Shown: one piece after another, positions 44,539 to 53,027 of the stretch | Layout: each line of letters opens with the position of its first letter | How positions within the stretch are numbered: the first letter of the stretch is position 1 | Assembly: GCF_002258215.1 (NCBI RefSeq) | Contig: NZ_NEFY01000006.1 | Coordinates: 124,001-188,000 of the forward strand | Length of the DNA stretch: 64,000 nt | Direction of reading: 5' to 3' | Origin: Marinobacter vinifirmus | GTDB taxonomy: Bacteria > Pseudomonadota > Gammaproteobacteria > Pseudomonadales > Oleiphilaceae | The notes under the pieces: model-generated | What the model was told of the DNA's origin: nothing | What the model saw: only the letters and a program-made list of their open reading frames with translations | The model's database searches: none | Position numbers and translations under genes: made by a program

Positions 44539-45489
44539 TTACGCCAGCCCGGTGGACTGCAGTATGAAGACCCCCACCGTTACCGTTACGCTGGCCAGTA
44601 AGGTGGTCAGTGCAATGATATTGGCCGCCATGCGGTCGTTCCCGCCCAAAGCCTTCACCATGACAAAACTCGCCGCTGCCGTCGGGCTGGCGAAGAACAG
44701 GAACATCAGGCCCAGTTCCCGGCCTTCGAATCCCGCCAACCAGGCCGCCAGTGTGCACAGGGCCGGCAAACTCACCATTTTCCACACCGAGGCTCCCAGC
44801 GCCGGGCCGCTGTCCGTTCTGATGGCTTTCAGGGAAACGGTGGCGCCAATGCAGAGCAGGGCCAGTGGCAGGGTGAGAGAGGCAAAGTAATTGCCGCTGG
44901 TCATCACCCATTGTGGAAGGGTGACCTCCCAGGCGGCGAAGGGAATAGCGATAACCACGGCAATAATCAGCGGATTGCGAACCACGTCTTTAACGGTATT
45001 CGAGAAGCTCATGCTTTTACCCGGCTGATACGCCAGCAATACCACGACAGAAAGCACGTTGTAGGAAATAATAACCAGCCCCAGCAATATGCCGCCGGCA
45101 GACAAGCCGTAATCGCCATAAAGGTTGGCCGCCAAGGCCAGGCCGACAATCCCGCAATTACCCCGGAACGCACCCTGCACATAGACGCCCCGGTCATCTT
45201 TGGTCACCCGCCGGATTGCCCAGAACCAGACAGCGCCGAAGCTGGCCAGTGTGGCCGCCAGGTAGAACAGCAGCAGTTTGATGTTGAATGCCGTCGTCAG
45301 ATCTGCCCGGATGATGCTGAGGAATACCAGGGTTGGCAGCGTGGCCTTGAACACCAGGGCGGAAGCGGTGCCGACAAAGTTCTGGTCTATCCAGCCAATC
45401 CGGCGCAGGCCGATGCCGATAAAGACCATGGCAAAAACCGGCAGGGTGGTTTCAAGGGTGTGGGCGAAGGTTGCTAACAGACCGCTCAA
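44539..45489 (-). CDS. AEC family transporter
   Basis: The 316 residues are arranged as ten hydrophobic segments in two halves. The membrane-transport motifs are FAMVFIGIGLRRIGWIDQ near the start and LPLALLCIGATVSL in the second half, typical of the auxin efflux carrier family. Bacterial members export or import small organic acids such as malate; the substrate here is unknown. It is the only gene between the porin and the tsdBA terminator. Confidence 0.85.
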   Translation of the reverse strand: MSGLLATFAHTLETTLPVFAMVFIGIGLRRIGWIDQNFVGTASALVFKATLPTLVFLSIIRADLTTAFNIKLLLFYLAATLASFGAVWFWAIRRVTKDDRGVYVQGAFRGNCGIVGLALAANLYGDYGLSAGGILLGLVIISYNVLSVVVLLAYQPGKSMSFSNTVKDVVRNPLIIAVVIAIPFAAWEVTLPQWVMTSGNYFASLTLPLALLCIGATVSLKAIRTDSGPALGASVWKMVSLPALCTLAAWLAGFEGRELGLMFLFFASPTAAASFVMVKALGGNDRMAANIIALTTLLASVTVTVGVFILQSTGLA

Positions 45490-45520
45490 GGGACAACGTA
45501 CTCCTCTGGAACAAACAACG

Positions 45521-45550
45521 AAAAAGGCCTCCGCTAGGGAGGCCTTGTGT
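45521..45550 (-). terminator. Terminator of tsdBA
   Basis: Stem AAGGCCTCC (45524-45532) / GGAGGCCTT (45538-45546) with a 5-base loop, followed on the - strand by five T, lies 20 bases after the tsdA stop. Confidence 0.85.
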
Positions 45551-45569
45551 CGGCATTATAACCGTTCTT

Positions 45570-46583
45570 TCAGTCGAAGTTCCTTGAGCGGATGGTATCA
45601 GGCTTCAGGAATGGCTTTTCGCCGGTATTGTCGTGGTCAGCCAGTACTTTGCCGTCATGCTCGCGAACCTGGCCGTACATGGAGTGCTTGTGGAAGGTAG
45701 GCCCGAATTGCTCCAGGGTTTCTTTCACGTCGCCGGTGTAGCGCGGATCTTGCGGGCGCTCCTGGCTGTCCATATAGAAGGCGATGTCCCAGGCTTCCTG
45801 GTCACTCAGGGAGTTGGGCTGGCCCAGAGGCATGTTGTTCTTGATAAAGCCGGCTGCGGTGAACAGGCGCACAATGCCTGCACCCCAGTTGTTGGACATA
45901 TCGCCCCAGGGTGCCGGAAATACGGTGTGGCCATCTACGCGCAGGCCAGAGCCATCTTCCTGGTGGCAAACGGCACAGTTTTCCTCGTACAGCTTTTCAC
46001 CGTTAGCGTAGCTGAGTTCCGCCGGGCGCTCTGGTGCCGGGAAGCCGCGGCCGTAAATGGGCTGCTTCGGGTACATTTCCACGCCGGTGGCCAGCCATTG
46101 ATGGTAGGCAGACAGTGCCAGCATGTTGTCACTGCCGTATTCCAGCGGCTTGCCATTCATGGAGTAAGTAAAACAACCGGCAATACGTTCTTCCAGGTTG
46201 TTTACATGGCCATTCTTGCCACGGTAACCGGGCAGGGTAACGGCTGCTGGCCAGATCGGCGCGCTGAACGGCATGCGGCCTTCACCCAGGTGGCAGCTGG
46301 AGCAGTTCATGTTGTTGAACACATTCTCGCCACGTAGTTGCTGGGTGTTGGTGAACAGGTCGTAGCCCTTGCGGATGACCTTTTTCAGTTCCGGATGGAT
46401 GTCCGCTTCTTCCAGGTCTGCCATGGTAGGCGGAATGTGGACCAGCTGGCTTTCCTTCGGGGCCGGAAAGCCCATAGAGGTCAACTGATCGATGTAAGCC
46501 TGGGTTGTGTCTTCATTGGCCGCCAGGTTAGCCGAGAACGCAAAGGTTCCAGACAGGGCGACAGTAAGCAGTTTGCGCATCAT
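45570..46583 (-). CDS. tsdA: Thiosulfate dehydrogenase / tetrathionate-forming diheme cytochrome c TsdA
   Basis: This periplasmic diheme cytochrome interconverts thiosulfate and tetrathionate. From the ATG at 46583 (AAGGGGACACC upstream) it has 337 residues. There is a signal peptide (MMRKLLTVALSGTFAFSANLAA), then heme sites CSSCH (94-98) and CAVCH (203-207). Between them ERIAGCFTYSMNGK places a cysteine (Cys137) where TsdA enzymes have the unusual Cys axial ligand of the catalytic heme. The strings GYDLFTNTQQLRGENV, NNWGAGIVRLFTAAGFIKNNMPLGQ and DSQERPQDPR are characteristic of TsdA. It follows tsdB by 13 bases. Whether the enzyme mainly oxidises or reduces in vivo cannot be read from sequence. 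Confidence 0.85.
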   Translation of the reverse strand: MMRKLLTVALSGTFAFSANLAANEDTTQAYIDQLTSMGFPAPKESQLVHIPPTMADLEEADIHPELKKVIRKGYDLFTNTQQLRGENVFNNMNCSSCHLGEGRMPFSAPIWPAAVTLPGYRGKNGHVNNLEERIAGCFTYSMNGKPLEYGSDNMLALSAYHQWLATGVEMYPKQPIYGRGFPAPERPAELSYANGEKLYEENCAVCHQEDGSGLRVDGHTVFPAPWGDMSNNWGAGIVRLFTAAGFIKNNMPLGQPNSLSDQEAWDIAFYMDSQERPQDPRYTGDVKETLEQFGPTFHKHSMYGQVREHDGKVLADHDNTGEKPFLKPDTIRSRNFD

Positions 46584-46596
46584 GATAGGTGTCCCC

Positions 46597-47244
46597 TTAT
46601 TTGCTGCTGGCGCTCTGGTTGGCAAGCCATACGGCTACCGCGTGAATGTCTTCATCGCTCATGCGTCGGGCGATGGAGCCCATTAGATCCTGCGGATCGT
46701 TCTTGCGGGTGCCTTCTTTCCAGGCTTTCAGCTGGGCTTCGATATAACCGGCATGCTGGCCGGCAATACCCGGGAATACATCGCCGGCACCGCGGTTGCC
46801 AGGGCCATGGCAGCTTTTGCAGGAAACAATGTACTGGGACCAGTCGCCGCGTTCGGCCAGCTGCTGACCGCGCTTCAGCGTGGCCTCATCGGCGTTTGCG
46901 CCACCCTGGCCAGCCGTGGGTTCCAGTTGGCTGTAATAGGCAGCAACATCGGCAATTTTCTGGTCGTCCAGCATGTTCACGAACGGCGTCATGGTCGCGT
47001 TTACGCGAGTGCCTGTCTTGATGTCGTGAATCTGCTTGGCGAAGTAAGTGGCATTCAGACCGGCCAGCCGTGGCCAGGATTCTCCACCTTCAATGTGCAT
47101 GCCGCTGCCGTCGGCCTGGTGGCAGGCAATACACAGGTTGGCGACTTCTTTGCCGCGTTCAGCATCACCTTCGGTTGCAGCCAGCGCAAAGCCCGCATAG
47201 GCAGCCAGCCCGAATGCAGCCAGCGTAATTGGAATTTTTCTCAC
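46597..47244 (-). CDS. tsdB: Diheme cytochrome c4-type protein, likely TsdB partner
   Basis: The 215 residues have a signal peptide (MRKIPITLAAFGLAAYAGFALA) and two cytochrome c folds with CIACH (about 38-42) and CKSCH (about 142-146), the cytochrome c4 layout. In several bacteria a cytochrome of this kind, TsdB, is encoded directly upstream of tsdA and accepts its electrons, so the neighbour suggests the same role here. It could also be a general electron carrier to a terminal oxidase. It is the first gene of the pair, with an FNR/ANR-type site about 90 bases upstream. Confidence 0.85.
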   Translation of the reverse strand: MRKIPITLAAFGLAAYAGFALAATEGDAERGKEVANLCIACHQADGSGMHIEGGESWPRLAGLNATYFAKQIHDIKTGTRVNATMTPFVNMLDDQKIADVAAYYSQLEPTAGQGGANADEATLKRGQQLAERGDWSQYIVSCKSCHGPGNRGAGDVFPGIAGQHAGYIEAQLKAWKEGTRKNDPQDLMGSIARRMSDEDIHAVAVWLANQSASSK

Positions 47245-47330
47245 GGTCGGTAGCCTCTCTATTCTTATATATGTGCACTTAGTACTAAAAGTTATTTCGA
47301 TATAGCTTGCACAAAGCGCGCAATTCTCGC

Positions 47331-47344
47331 TTGACGAAGGTCAA
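47331..47344. promoter_or_regulatory. Perfect FNR/ANR-type site between tsdB and the DUF1330 gene
   Basis: TTGACGAAGGTCAA is an exact TTGAC-N4-GTCAA palindrome in the divergent intergenic region. Its centre is 94 bases from the tsdB start and 129 from the DUF1330 start. A further inverted pair GCTTGCA (47305) / TGCAAGC (47348) encloses it. Which side it controls is uncertain, as neither side has a -10 at the ideal class II distance. Confidence 0.5.
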
Positions 47345-47466
47345 CAATGCAAGCGGACTTATCCGAAAGGCTAATACGAGGATGCATGCGCCGGGAATTT
47401 CGTTTACTGTCTGAGATGCAAACCGGAAGTCAGCAAACATCTTTATAACGAAAAGCAGGGACACCT

Positions 47467-47871
47467 ATGGCGACCGTCAACCCTTCTCAGGAAGAGCTTA
47501 GGAAAGTTTTGCAAGAGACGCCAAAAGATCAGCCGGTAGTAATGCTGAATCTGCTTCGGTTTCGTGACCAGGCGGCCTACAAAGACGACACAGAAAACTG
47601 CTCGGGGCGGGATGCCTATAAGCGCTATATGGACGAAGCGGCAGAATGCGTGCGCTCGGTTGGCGCAGAGGTAATCTGGTCCGGCCGCAGTGTGGGTTCG
47701 CTGATTGCGCCGCCCGACGAATCCTGGGACCAGGTATTGCTGGTACGTTACCCCTCCATCAACGCCTTCCTGGCGATGATCGAAAGCCCTGAATATAAAG
47801 GTGTGGTGAAGCACCGTACCGCAGCGCTGGAAGACTCCAGACTGGTGGCCAATGTTGAAGGCGCGCCCTGA
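47467..47871 (+). CDS. DUF1330 domain protein
   Basis: The 134-residue cytoplasmic protein has a ferredoxin-like alpha/beta pattern as in the dimeric alpha-beta barrel superfamily: QPVVMLNLLRFRDQAAY at 19-35, then YKRYMDEAAECVRSVGAEVIWSGR, then WDQVLLVRYPSINAFLAMIESPEY. This fits DUF1330, whose function is unknown. The start ATG has AGGGACACC upstream. It diverges from tsdB and its stop directly abuts that of azlD (no bases between). Confidence 0.8.
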   Translation: MATVNPSQEELRKVLQETPKDQPVVMLNLLRFRDQAAYKDDTENCSGRDAYKRYMDEAAECVRSVGAEVIWSGRSVGSLIAPPDESWDQVLLVRYPSINAFLAMIESPEYKGVVKHRTAALEDSRLVANVEGAP

Positions 47872-48207
47872 TCAGGCCAGCCAGCCGGATTGCTGGATCG
47901 CCATATAGGCAACGGTACCCACCGCAATAGAGAGCAGGGCATTACGCCGCCACAGGTGTACAGCTACCACCAGCAATCCCGGCAGTATGGCGTCCAGCCC
48001 CGGCAGGCTTGCGCTCCAGTTCGCGGAACGCTGCAGGAATACGATGGCTAGCAGGGCCATAACCGCGGCCGGCAGAAACCGGCCAATATGCTGTAGCAAC
48101 GGGTGTTCTGTGTGGCGTTCAAAAAACAGGAAGGGAACCACCCGGGTGGCAAAGGTTGCCGCCGCTGAAATGGCAATGAACGCGGCCAGGTAATAAGTGT
48201 CAGTCAT
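47872..48207 (-). CDS. azlD: AzlD family branched-chain amino acid export subunit
   Basis: The 111-residue protein has four hydrophobic segments and the family pattern ATRVVPFLFFERHTEHPLLQHIGRFLPAAVMALL. It is the small partner of AzlC in exporters of branched-chain amino acids and related compounds (AzlCD/YgaZH). The ATG lies inside the last codons of azlC (8-base overlap), so the two are translationally coupled. Confidence 0.88.
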   Translation of the reverse strand: MTDTYYLAAFIAISAAATFATRVVPFLFFERHTEHPLLQHIGRFLPAAVMALLAIVFLQRSANWSASLPGLDAILPGLLVVAVHLWRRNALLSIAVGTVAYMAIQQSGWLA

Positions 48208-48910
48208 GGCTGGCCTCCGCTGCCGGCAGACGGTTCTTGAGCTGGCGATACTGGATCAGAAGAATGCCGGTGACAATTGCGATCGCGAGGATCAGCTGAT
48301 GAGATGGCCCGACCAGCACCATTGAGATCCCGGCGGCAAAGGCACCGGCCCAGAGCGGGAAGCTGTCGCCCAGTGCTTTGATCTGTTCAATCGTCAATAC
48401 AATAAACAGCGCGACCAGCGCGAATTCAATACCGGTGCTGTCGAACGCCACCATCTCTCCCAGCAGTGCGCCAATTCCGCAACCGGCAATCCAGTAAGCC
48501 TGGTTGAACGCGGTAATGCGGAAGTCCACTTCCTGCTCGTGGTGTTTGTCTGAGGACAGTGGACGGCTGGTGAGCAGGGAGTACGTCTCGTCTGTGAGGC
48601 CGAAAATCAGGTAGCCTTTACGCCAGCCGGCGCCCCGGAACCGACCCAGCAGGGACAACCCGTAAAACAGGTGCCGGGCGTTCAACACAAACATGGCAAC
48701 TGCCACCTCAAGCAGCCCTGCGTTGGCGGCCAGCAGGCTGACAGCAAGGATCTGCCCGGAACCGGCATAGATCACCAGCCCCATCAGCGGAGCAATCCAC
48801 CAGGCATAGTCCAGCTGGGTGGTAAACAGTACCCCGAAGGCCATTCCCAGCGGAATGTAGCCGAACAGAATCGGCAGTGTCAGGCGAAAGACGTTCTGGT
48901 TCATTAGCAT
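48200..48910 (-). CDS. azlC: AzlC family branched-chain amino acid export permease
   Basis: The large subunit has 236 residues from the ATG at 48910 and six or more membrane segments. The AzlC signature PILFGYIPLGMAFGVL is near the start, with NARHLFYGLSLL and GLTDETYSLL further on. The frame is open to 48949, and a second ATG at 48904 is equally possible; no clear ribosome site was found. With azlD it should form an exporter (YgaZH-like); the actual substrate is inferred only from family. Confidence 0.88.
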   Translation of the reverse strand: MLMNQNVFRLTLPILFGYIPLGMAFGVLFTTQLDYAWWIAPLMGLVIYAGSGQILAVSLLAANAGLLEVAVAMFVLNARHLFYGLSLLGRFRGAGWRKGYLIFGLTDETYSLLTSRPLSSDKHHEQEVDFRITAFNQAYWIAGCGIGALLGEMVAFDSTGIEFALVALFIVLTIEQIKALGDSFPLWAGAFAAGISMVLVGPSHQLILAIAIVTGILLIQYRQLKNRLPAAEASHD

Positions 48911-49010
48911 CCAAACGTTACGAAAGCGGCGATGATAGTCAAAGCGCACAGGGTTTTGAAGAGCGCAAAAACCGAAAACCCCGTACCATACGCCCCGGAC
49001 TGGAGGATTT

Positions 49011-49262
49011 ATGACCGACGATACCGCTTATGTGCCCGATGAAGATCCGCGCCAGGAAAAGTTCGTAGTAGACGCAGACCTGCTAACCCAGGACCAGCTG
49101 GAAGGGCTGGCGGAAGAATATTGCACCCGTTACCACGGCCTGAACGATACCGAGAACCCGCTGGCGGAACGAAGCCGGGTACTTGCTGCCGTAAAACGGG
49201 GAGAGCTGGTCGTGTGGTTTGACCCGGTGGAAAACACCGCGGGGCTGGGCGCTCCCGCCTGA
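49011..49262 (+). CDS. YheU / UPF0270 family protein
   Basis: This small acidic 83-residue protein has DADLLTQDQLEGLAEEYCTRY, AERSRVLAAVKRGELVVWFDPVENTAGL, the two-helix plus beta-hairpin pattern of the UPF0270 (YheU) family. The role is unknown. GGAGG lies upstream of the ATG. It has a divergent neighbour azlC and lies 92 bases before gacA. Confidence 0.75.
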   Translation: MTDDTAYVPDEDPRQEKFVVDADLLTQDQLEGLAEEYCTRYHGLNDTENPLAERSRVLAAVKRGELVVWFDPVENTAGLGAPA

Positions 49263-49354
49263 TTTCCATCGTTTTCAGGCCCCTACCTACCCGATGGGCG
49301 GTGTAAACGGTACAATCACCGTGATTTTTCGTCTACCTGACTGCGAGGTGAGCT

Positions 49355-50014
49355 TTGATCAGGGTACTGGTTGTAGATGACCACGAGCTGGTGCGCTCCG
49401 GTATAACCCGCATGTTAGCCGACAATCCCGATCTCGACGTGATTGGCCAGGCTTCATCCGGAGAGGACGCCATCGAGTTTGTGCGAGAGAACCGACCGGA
49501 TATCGTTCTGATGGACATTCGCATGCCAGGAATCGGTGGCCTGGAAGCCACCCGTCGTATCCTGCGCCTGGACGACTCTATTCGAGTGATTGTGGTAACC
49601 GCCTGCGCGGATGATCCTTACCCCTCCCGAGTGATGCAAAGTGGCGCCCAGGCGTACATCACCAAGGGTGCGGACATCCAGGAAATGGTGCGTGCCATTC
49701 GCAAGGCCCATTCCGGACAGCGTTACATCAGCCCTGAAATTGCCCAGAAGATGGCGCTGAAGCAGCTGGCGGGTGAAAAGGACGACGATGGCGAACTGGC
49801 AAAGTTCGATCGTTTGTCTGAACGGGAAATGCAGATTGCCATGATGGTGGTGGATTGCCAGAAGGTGCAGGACATCTCCGATAAACTCTGCCTCAGCCCC
49901 AAAACCGTGAACAGCTACCGCTACCGGATTTTCGAGAAGCTGGAGATTTCCAGTGATGTAGAGCTGGCGCTGATGGCCGTACGGCTTGGATTGCTGGATG
50001 CCGACAAGGTCTGA
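49355..50014 (+). CDS. gacA: Response regulator GacA/UvrY
   Basis: This is a global regulator that, phosphorylated by GacS/BarA, activates small RNAs of the Csr/Rsm system. The 219 residues have a receiver domain with the phospho-acceptor in VLMDIRMPG (Asp54) and a LuxR-type helix-turn-helix (LSEREMQIAMMVVDCQKVQDISDKLCLSPKTVNSYRYRIFEKL, about 150-192). The start is TTG with GAGGTGA just upstream, as also known for Pseudomonas gacA. It overlaps uvrC, the conserved gacA-uvrC-pgsA order. Confidence 0.95.
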   Translation: MIRVLVVDDHELVRSGITRMLADNPDLDVIGQASSGEDAIEFVRENRPDIVLMDIRMPGIGGLEATRRILRLDDSIRVIVVTACADDPYPSRVMQSGAQAYITKGADIQEMVRAIRKAHSGQRYISPEIAQKMALKQLAGEKDDDGELAKFDRLSEREMQIAMMVVDCQKVQDISDKLCLSPKTVNSYRYRIFEKLEISSDVELALMAVRLGLLDADKV

Positions 50015-51857
50015 CCCCCAGCAAGGATCCGGGGAGTTCGACAGCAAAGACTTCCTGAAACAGCTTACTGAACGCCCCGGCGTGTATCGTATGTACGATG
50101 GCGCCGGGAATATTCTGTACGTGGGAAAAGCCCGCAACCTGAAAAAGCGGGTGAGCAGTTATTTCCGCAAGACCGGCCTGGCCCCGAAAACCGAAGCACT
50201 GGTGGGCAAGATCGAGTCCATCGAGGTGACGATTACCGGCAGCGAAACCGAAGCCTTGCTGCTGGAACAAAACCTGATCAAGTCGCTGCGGCCGCCTTAC
50301 AACATCCTGCTGCGGGATGACAAATCCTACCCCTATATCTACCTGTCTTCTCACAGCGACTATCCCTCGCTGACCTTCCGCCGTGGCCGCACCAAAAAGG
50401 GTGGCGGCACCTGGTTCGGGCCGTTTCCAAGCTCTGGTGCCGTCAAGGAAAGTCTTAATATCCTGCAGAAGGTTTTTCGTATAAGGTCTTGTAGTGAAAA
50501 CTATTTCAGGAACCGTAACCGGCCTTGCCTGCAGTATCAGATTAACCGGTGCACGGCGCCATGTGTGGGTTATGTAACACCGGAGGGGTACCAGCAGGAT
50601 ATCCGCCATGCCACCATGTTCCTGGAAGGCAAGAACCCGGCCATCATCCACGACCTGATGAATGCCATGGAGCAGGCAGCTAAGAACCTGGAGTTCGAAA
50701 AGGCGGCCGCCTACCGGGACCAGGTCAACCATCTTCGCCATGTTCAGGAGCAGCAATCCATTGAAGGTGAGGGCGGCGATGCGGATGTGATTGCCATTGC
50801 CCAGGATGCCGGCGTGGTGTGCATTGTGGTGATCATCGTTCGTGGTGGTCGGGTGCTGGGCACCAAGGACTACTTCCCGAGGTTTTCACTCGAGCAGTCC
50901 GAAGGGGAACTGCTTTCGGCGTTTCTGGGCCAGTACTACTTTGGCGGTGATACCCGCCGGGAAATTCCCCGGGACATCCTCGTGCCGGTGGCTGTGGAAG
51001 GGCAGGAACTGCTGGCAGAGGCCCTCAGCGAGGCTGCCAACCGGGAAACCCGCATTCGGGGTAATGTGCGCGGCGAACGCAAGCGCTGGCTGGAACTGGC
51101 CATGACCAACGCCCGGCAAACCTTGCTTACCCACCTGGCCAGCAAGGAAACCGTGTATCGCCGTTTGCTGGCGCTGCGGGACCTGCTGGAGCTGGCTGAA
51201 ACCCCGTCCCGGATGGAATGTTTCGACATAAGCCACAGCCATGGGGAAAATACCGTCGCATCCTGTGTGGTTTTCGACGAGAATGGGCCACTGAAAAGCG
51301 ATTACCGGCTATATAACATTGAAGGCGTAAAGGCCGGTGACGACTATGCCGCCATGCGCCAGGTGCTGACGCGCCGCTACCGCCGGCTGGTGAGTGGCGA
51401 CGGCAAGCGGCCAGACCTCGTTTTCATCGACGGTGGTAAAGGCCAGTTGAACATTGCCCGGGAAGTCTTTGAAGAGCTTGGGATTTCCGATATTCCGCTG
51501 ATTGGTGTGGCCAAGGGTGTCACCCGCCGGGCCGGCATGGAACAACTGATTGACGCCATGACAGACACCGTGTTCCGGGTGCCGGCAGACTCACCGGCCT
51601 TGCACCTGATTCAGCATATTCGGGACGAATCCCACCGGTTTGCCATTACCGGCCACCGGGCGCGCCGGGACAAGAAACGCCGGCAATCTACCCTGGAAGG
51701 CATCGAAGGGGTGGGGCCGAAGCGCCGCCGGGAGCTGATTCGCTACTTCGGCGGTATACAGGAATTACGTAAAGCCAGTGTGGATGAGATGGCCAAGGTT
51801 CAGGGCATCAGCAAGTCACTGGCAGAATCCATATACGCAGCATTGCACGACGAATAG
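49998..51857 (+). CDS. uvrC: Excinuclease ABC subunit UvrC
   Basis: This nucleotide-excision-repair nuclease makes both incisions around a lesion with UvrA and UvrB. The ATG at 49998 gives 619 residues; a TTG at 49986 is the alternative. The domains are GIY-YIG (GVYRMYDGAGNILYVGKARNLKKR, about 27-50), UVR (IHDLMNAMEQAAKNLEFEKAAAYRDQ, about 218-243), the RNase H-like C-terminal nuclease (RMECFDISHSHGENTVASCVVF), and a helix-hairpin-helix pair at the end (LEGIEGVGPKRRRELIRYFGG). It overlaps gacA by 17 bases and pgsA follows. Confidence 0.96.
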   Translation: MPTRSDPQQGSGEFDSKDFLKQLTERPGVYRMYDGAGNILYVGKARNLKKRVSSYFRKTGLAPKTEALVGKIESIEVTITGSETEALLLEQNLIKSLRPPYNILLRDDKSYPYIYLSSHSDYPSLTFRRGRTKKGGGTWFGPFPSSGAVKESLNILQKVFRIRSCSENYFRNRNRPCLQYQINRCTAPCVGYVTPEGYQQDIRHATMFLEGKNPAIIHDLMNAMEQAAKNLEFEKAAAYRDQVNHLRHVQEQQSIEGEGGDADVIAIAQDAGVVCIVVIIVRGGRVLGTKDYFPRFSLEQSEGELLSAFLGQYYFGGDTRREIPRDILVPVAVEGQELLAEALSEAANRETRIRGNVRGERKRWLELAMTNARQTLLTHLASKETVYRRLLALRDLLELAETPSRMECFDISHSHGENTVASCVVFDENGPLKSDYRLYNIEGVKAGDDYAAMRQVLTRRYRRLVSGDGKRPDLVFIDGGKGQLNIAREVFEELGISDIPLIGVAKGVTRRAGMEQLIDAMTDTVFRVPADSPALHLIQHIRDESHRFAITGHRARRDKKRRQSTLEGIEGVGPKRRRELIRYFGGIQELRKASVDEMAKVQGISKSLAESIYAALHDE

Positions 51858-51864
51858 GAACACC

Positions 51865-52413
51865 ATGAATTTACCGAACCTGCTGACCATGTCCCGCATC
51901 GTGATGATCCCGGTGTTTGTGGTGATTTTCTACCTGCCGGTGCAGTGGAGTTACCTGGTCAGCGCCATCATCTTTGCCCTGGCTGGTGTGACCGACTGGC
52001 TGGACGGCTACCTGGCCCGCAAACTGAACCAGAGTACGCCTTTCGGTGCGTTCCTGGACCCGGTGGCGGACAAACTGATGGTGGCCGTGGCCCTGGCGGT
52101 GCTGATTGAAGAATACTCGGCAGTGCTGCTGACAATTCCCGCCACAGTGATTATCGGCCGGGAAATTGTGATTTCCGCCTTGCGGGAATGGATGGCAGAG
52201 GTGGGTAGCCGCGCCAGTGTCGCGGTGTCGTACATCGGTAAGATCAAGACCACGGCCCAGATGGCGGCCATTGTCGGTTTGCTGGCGTTTCCTCCCGGTC
52301 AAATCCTGTCGTACGTTGCGATCGGCCTGCTTTACATCGCAGCCGGGCTCACACTCTGGTCTATGTTCCTGTACCTGAAAGCGGCCTGGCCGGATTTGTT
52401 CCCTTCAAAATAA
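51865..52413 (+). CDS. pgsA: CDP-diacylglycerol--glycerol-3-phosphate 3-phosphatidyltransferase PgsA
   Basis: It makes phosphatidylglycerol phosphate, the committed step to the acidic phospholipids. The 182 residues begin MNLPNLLTMSRIVMIP and contain the CDP-alcohol phosphotransferase motif DWLDGYLARKLNQSTPFGAFLDPVADK in full (about 41-67), within four to six membrane helices. The longer in-frame start at 51778 lies inside uvrC and is rejected because AGGAAC precedes the ATG at 51865, seven bases after the uvrC stop. Confidence 0.96.
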   Translation: MNLPNLLTMSRIVMIPVFVVIFYLPVQWSYLVSAIIFALAGVTDWLDGYLARKLNQSTPFGAFLDPVADKLMVAVALAVLIEEYSAVLLTIPATVIIGREIVISALREWMAEVGSRASVAVSYIGKIKTTAQMAAIVGLLAFPPGQILSYVAIGLLYIAAGLTLWSMFLYLKAAWPDLFPSK

Positions 52414-52418
52414 CAGGC

Positions 52419-53027
52419 TCAGGCGTCTGCCAGGCAATCCCGGCTCCATCGGGTTATGTCTGTCGAGAGCGCGGATGCTGCGACAGAGAAGGCAGACATC
52501 AGGTCGTCCAGCGTTGCGCTGGCAGCCAGTGCCTCCTCGCGCTGATCCAATACGCACAGGCTTTTCCGGGAGCGGTTTTCCATCAGTTCTGTGTGCAGGT
52601 GCATGACCACCGTGGTGCCGTCTGCGCGGGTCTCGGCGTGAAAGCCGGTCAGTTCGGTGACCAGTGTTAACCCTGCCGTAGCCGGACTGGTGTCAGTCAT
52701 CACGCTGGTGAAGCCGCCGCTCTGGCGAAATTCCTGAATCAGGTAATCCCTCAAAACCACGGGAATGCTGTCGCGCCAGCGGGCGCCGGCCAGTGCCTGG
52801 AACTCGTAGGGCGTGGGCTTTACCAGAACCCGGGTACTGTCCAGCGGATCGGATGCCAGCGGAGTGTCCACCCGGAGCGCAGCAGACCGGGGCGTATCGA
52901 ACACGTTCCGGTCAGCAGGGGGTGCCAGTTCCATCAGGCGCGGTGCTTCAGGAATCGGGAACACGGTGCAGGCAGACAGGGCAAGGGCCCCGGCCAGTGC
53001 GAAAATGCCTCTGCTTGGCTTAGTCAT
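52419..53027 (-). CDS. Lipoprotein of an MCE-type ABC system (PqiC-like)
   Basis: From the ATG at 53027 the protein has 202 residues with a lipoprotein signal (FALAGALALSAC, Cys20). The mature part begins TVFPIPEAPRLMELAPP and contains the ABC-transport-auxiliary pattern (LRVDTPLASDPLDSTRVLVKPTPYEFQALAGARW). It is the last gene of the operon with the MCE protein, ATPase and permease. Like PqiC or the equivalent lipoprotein in other MCE systems, it probably sits on the inner leaflet of the outer membrane. The start overlaps the MCE gene's end by eight bases. Confidence 0.82.
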   Translation of the reverse strand: MTKPSRGIFALAGALALSACTVFPIPEAPRLMELAPPADRNVFDTPRSAALRVDTPLASDPLDSTRVLVKPTPYEFQALAGARWRDSIPVVLRDYLIQEFRQSGGFTSVMTDTSPATAGLTLVTELTGFHAETRADGTTVVMHLHTELMENRSRKSLCVLDQREEALAASATLDDLMSAFSVAASALSTDITRWSRDCLADA

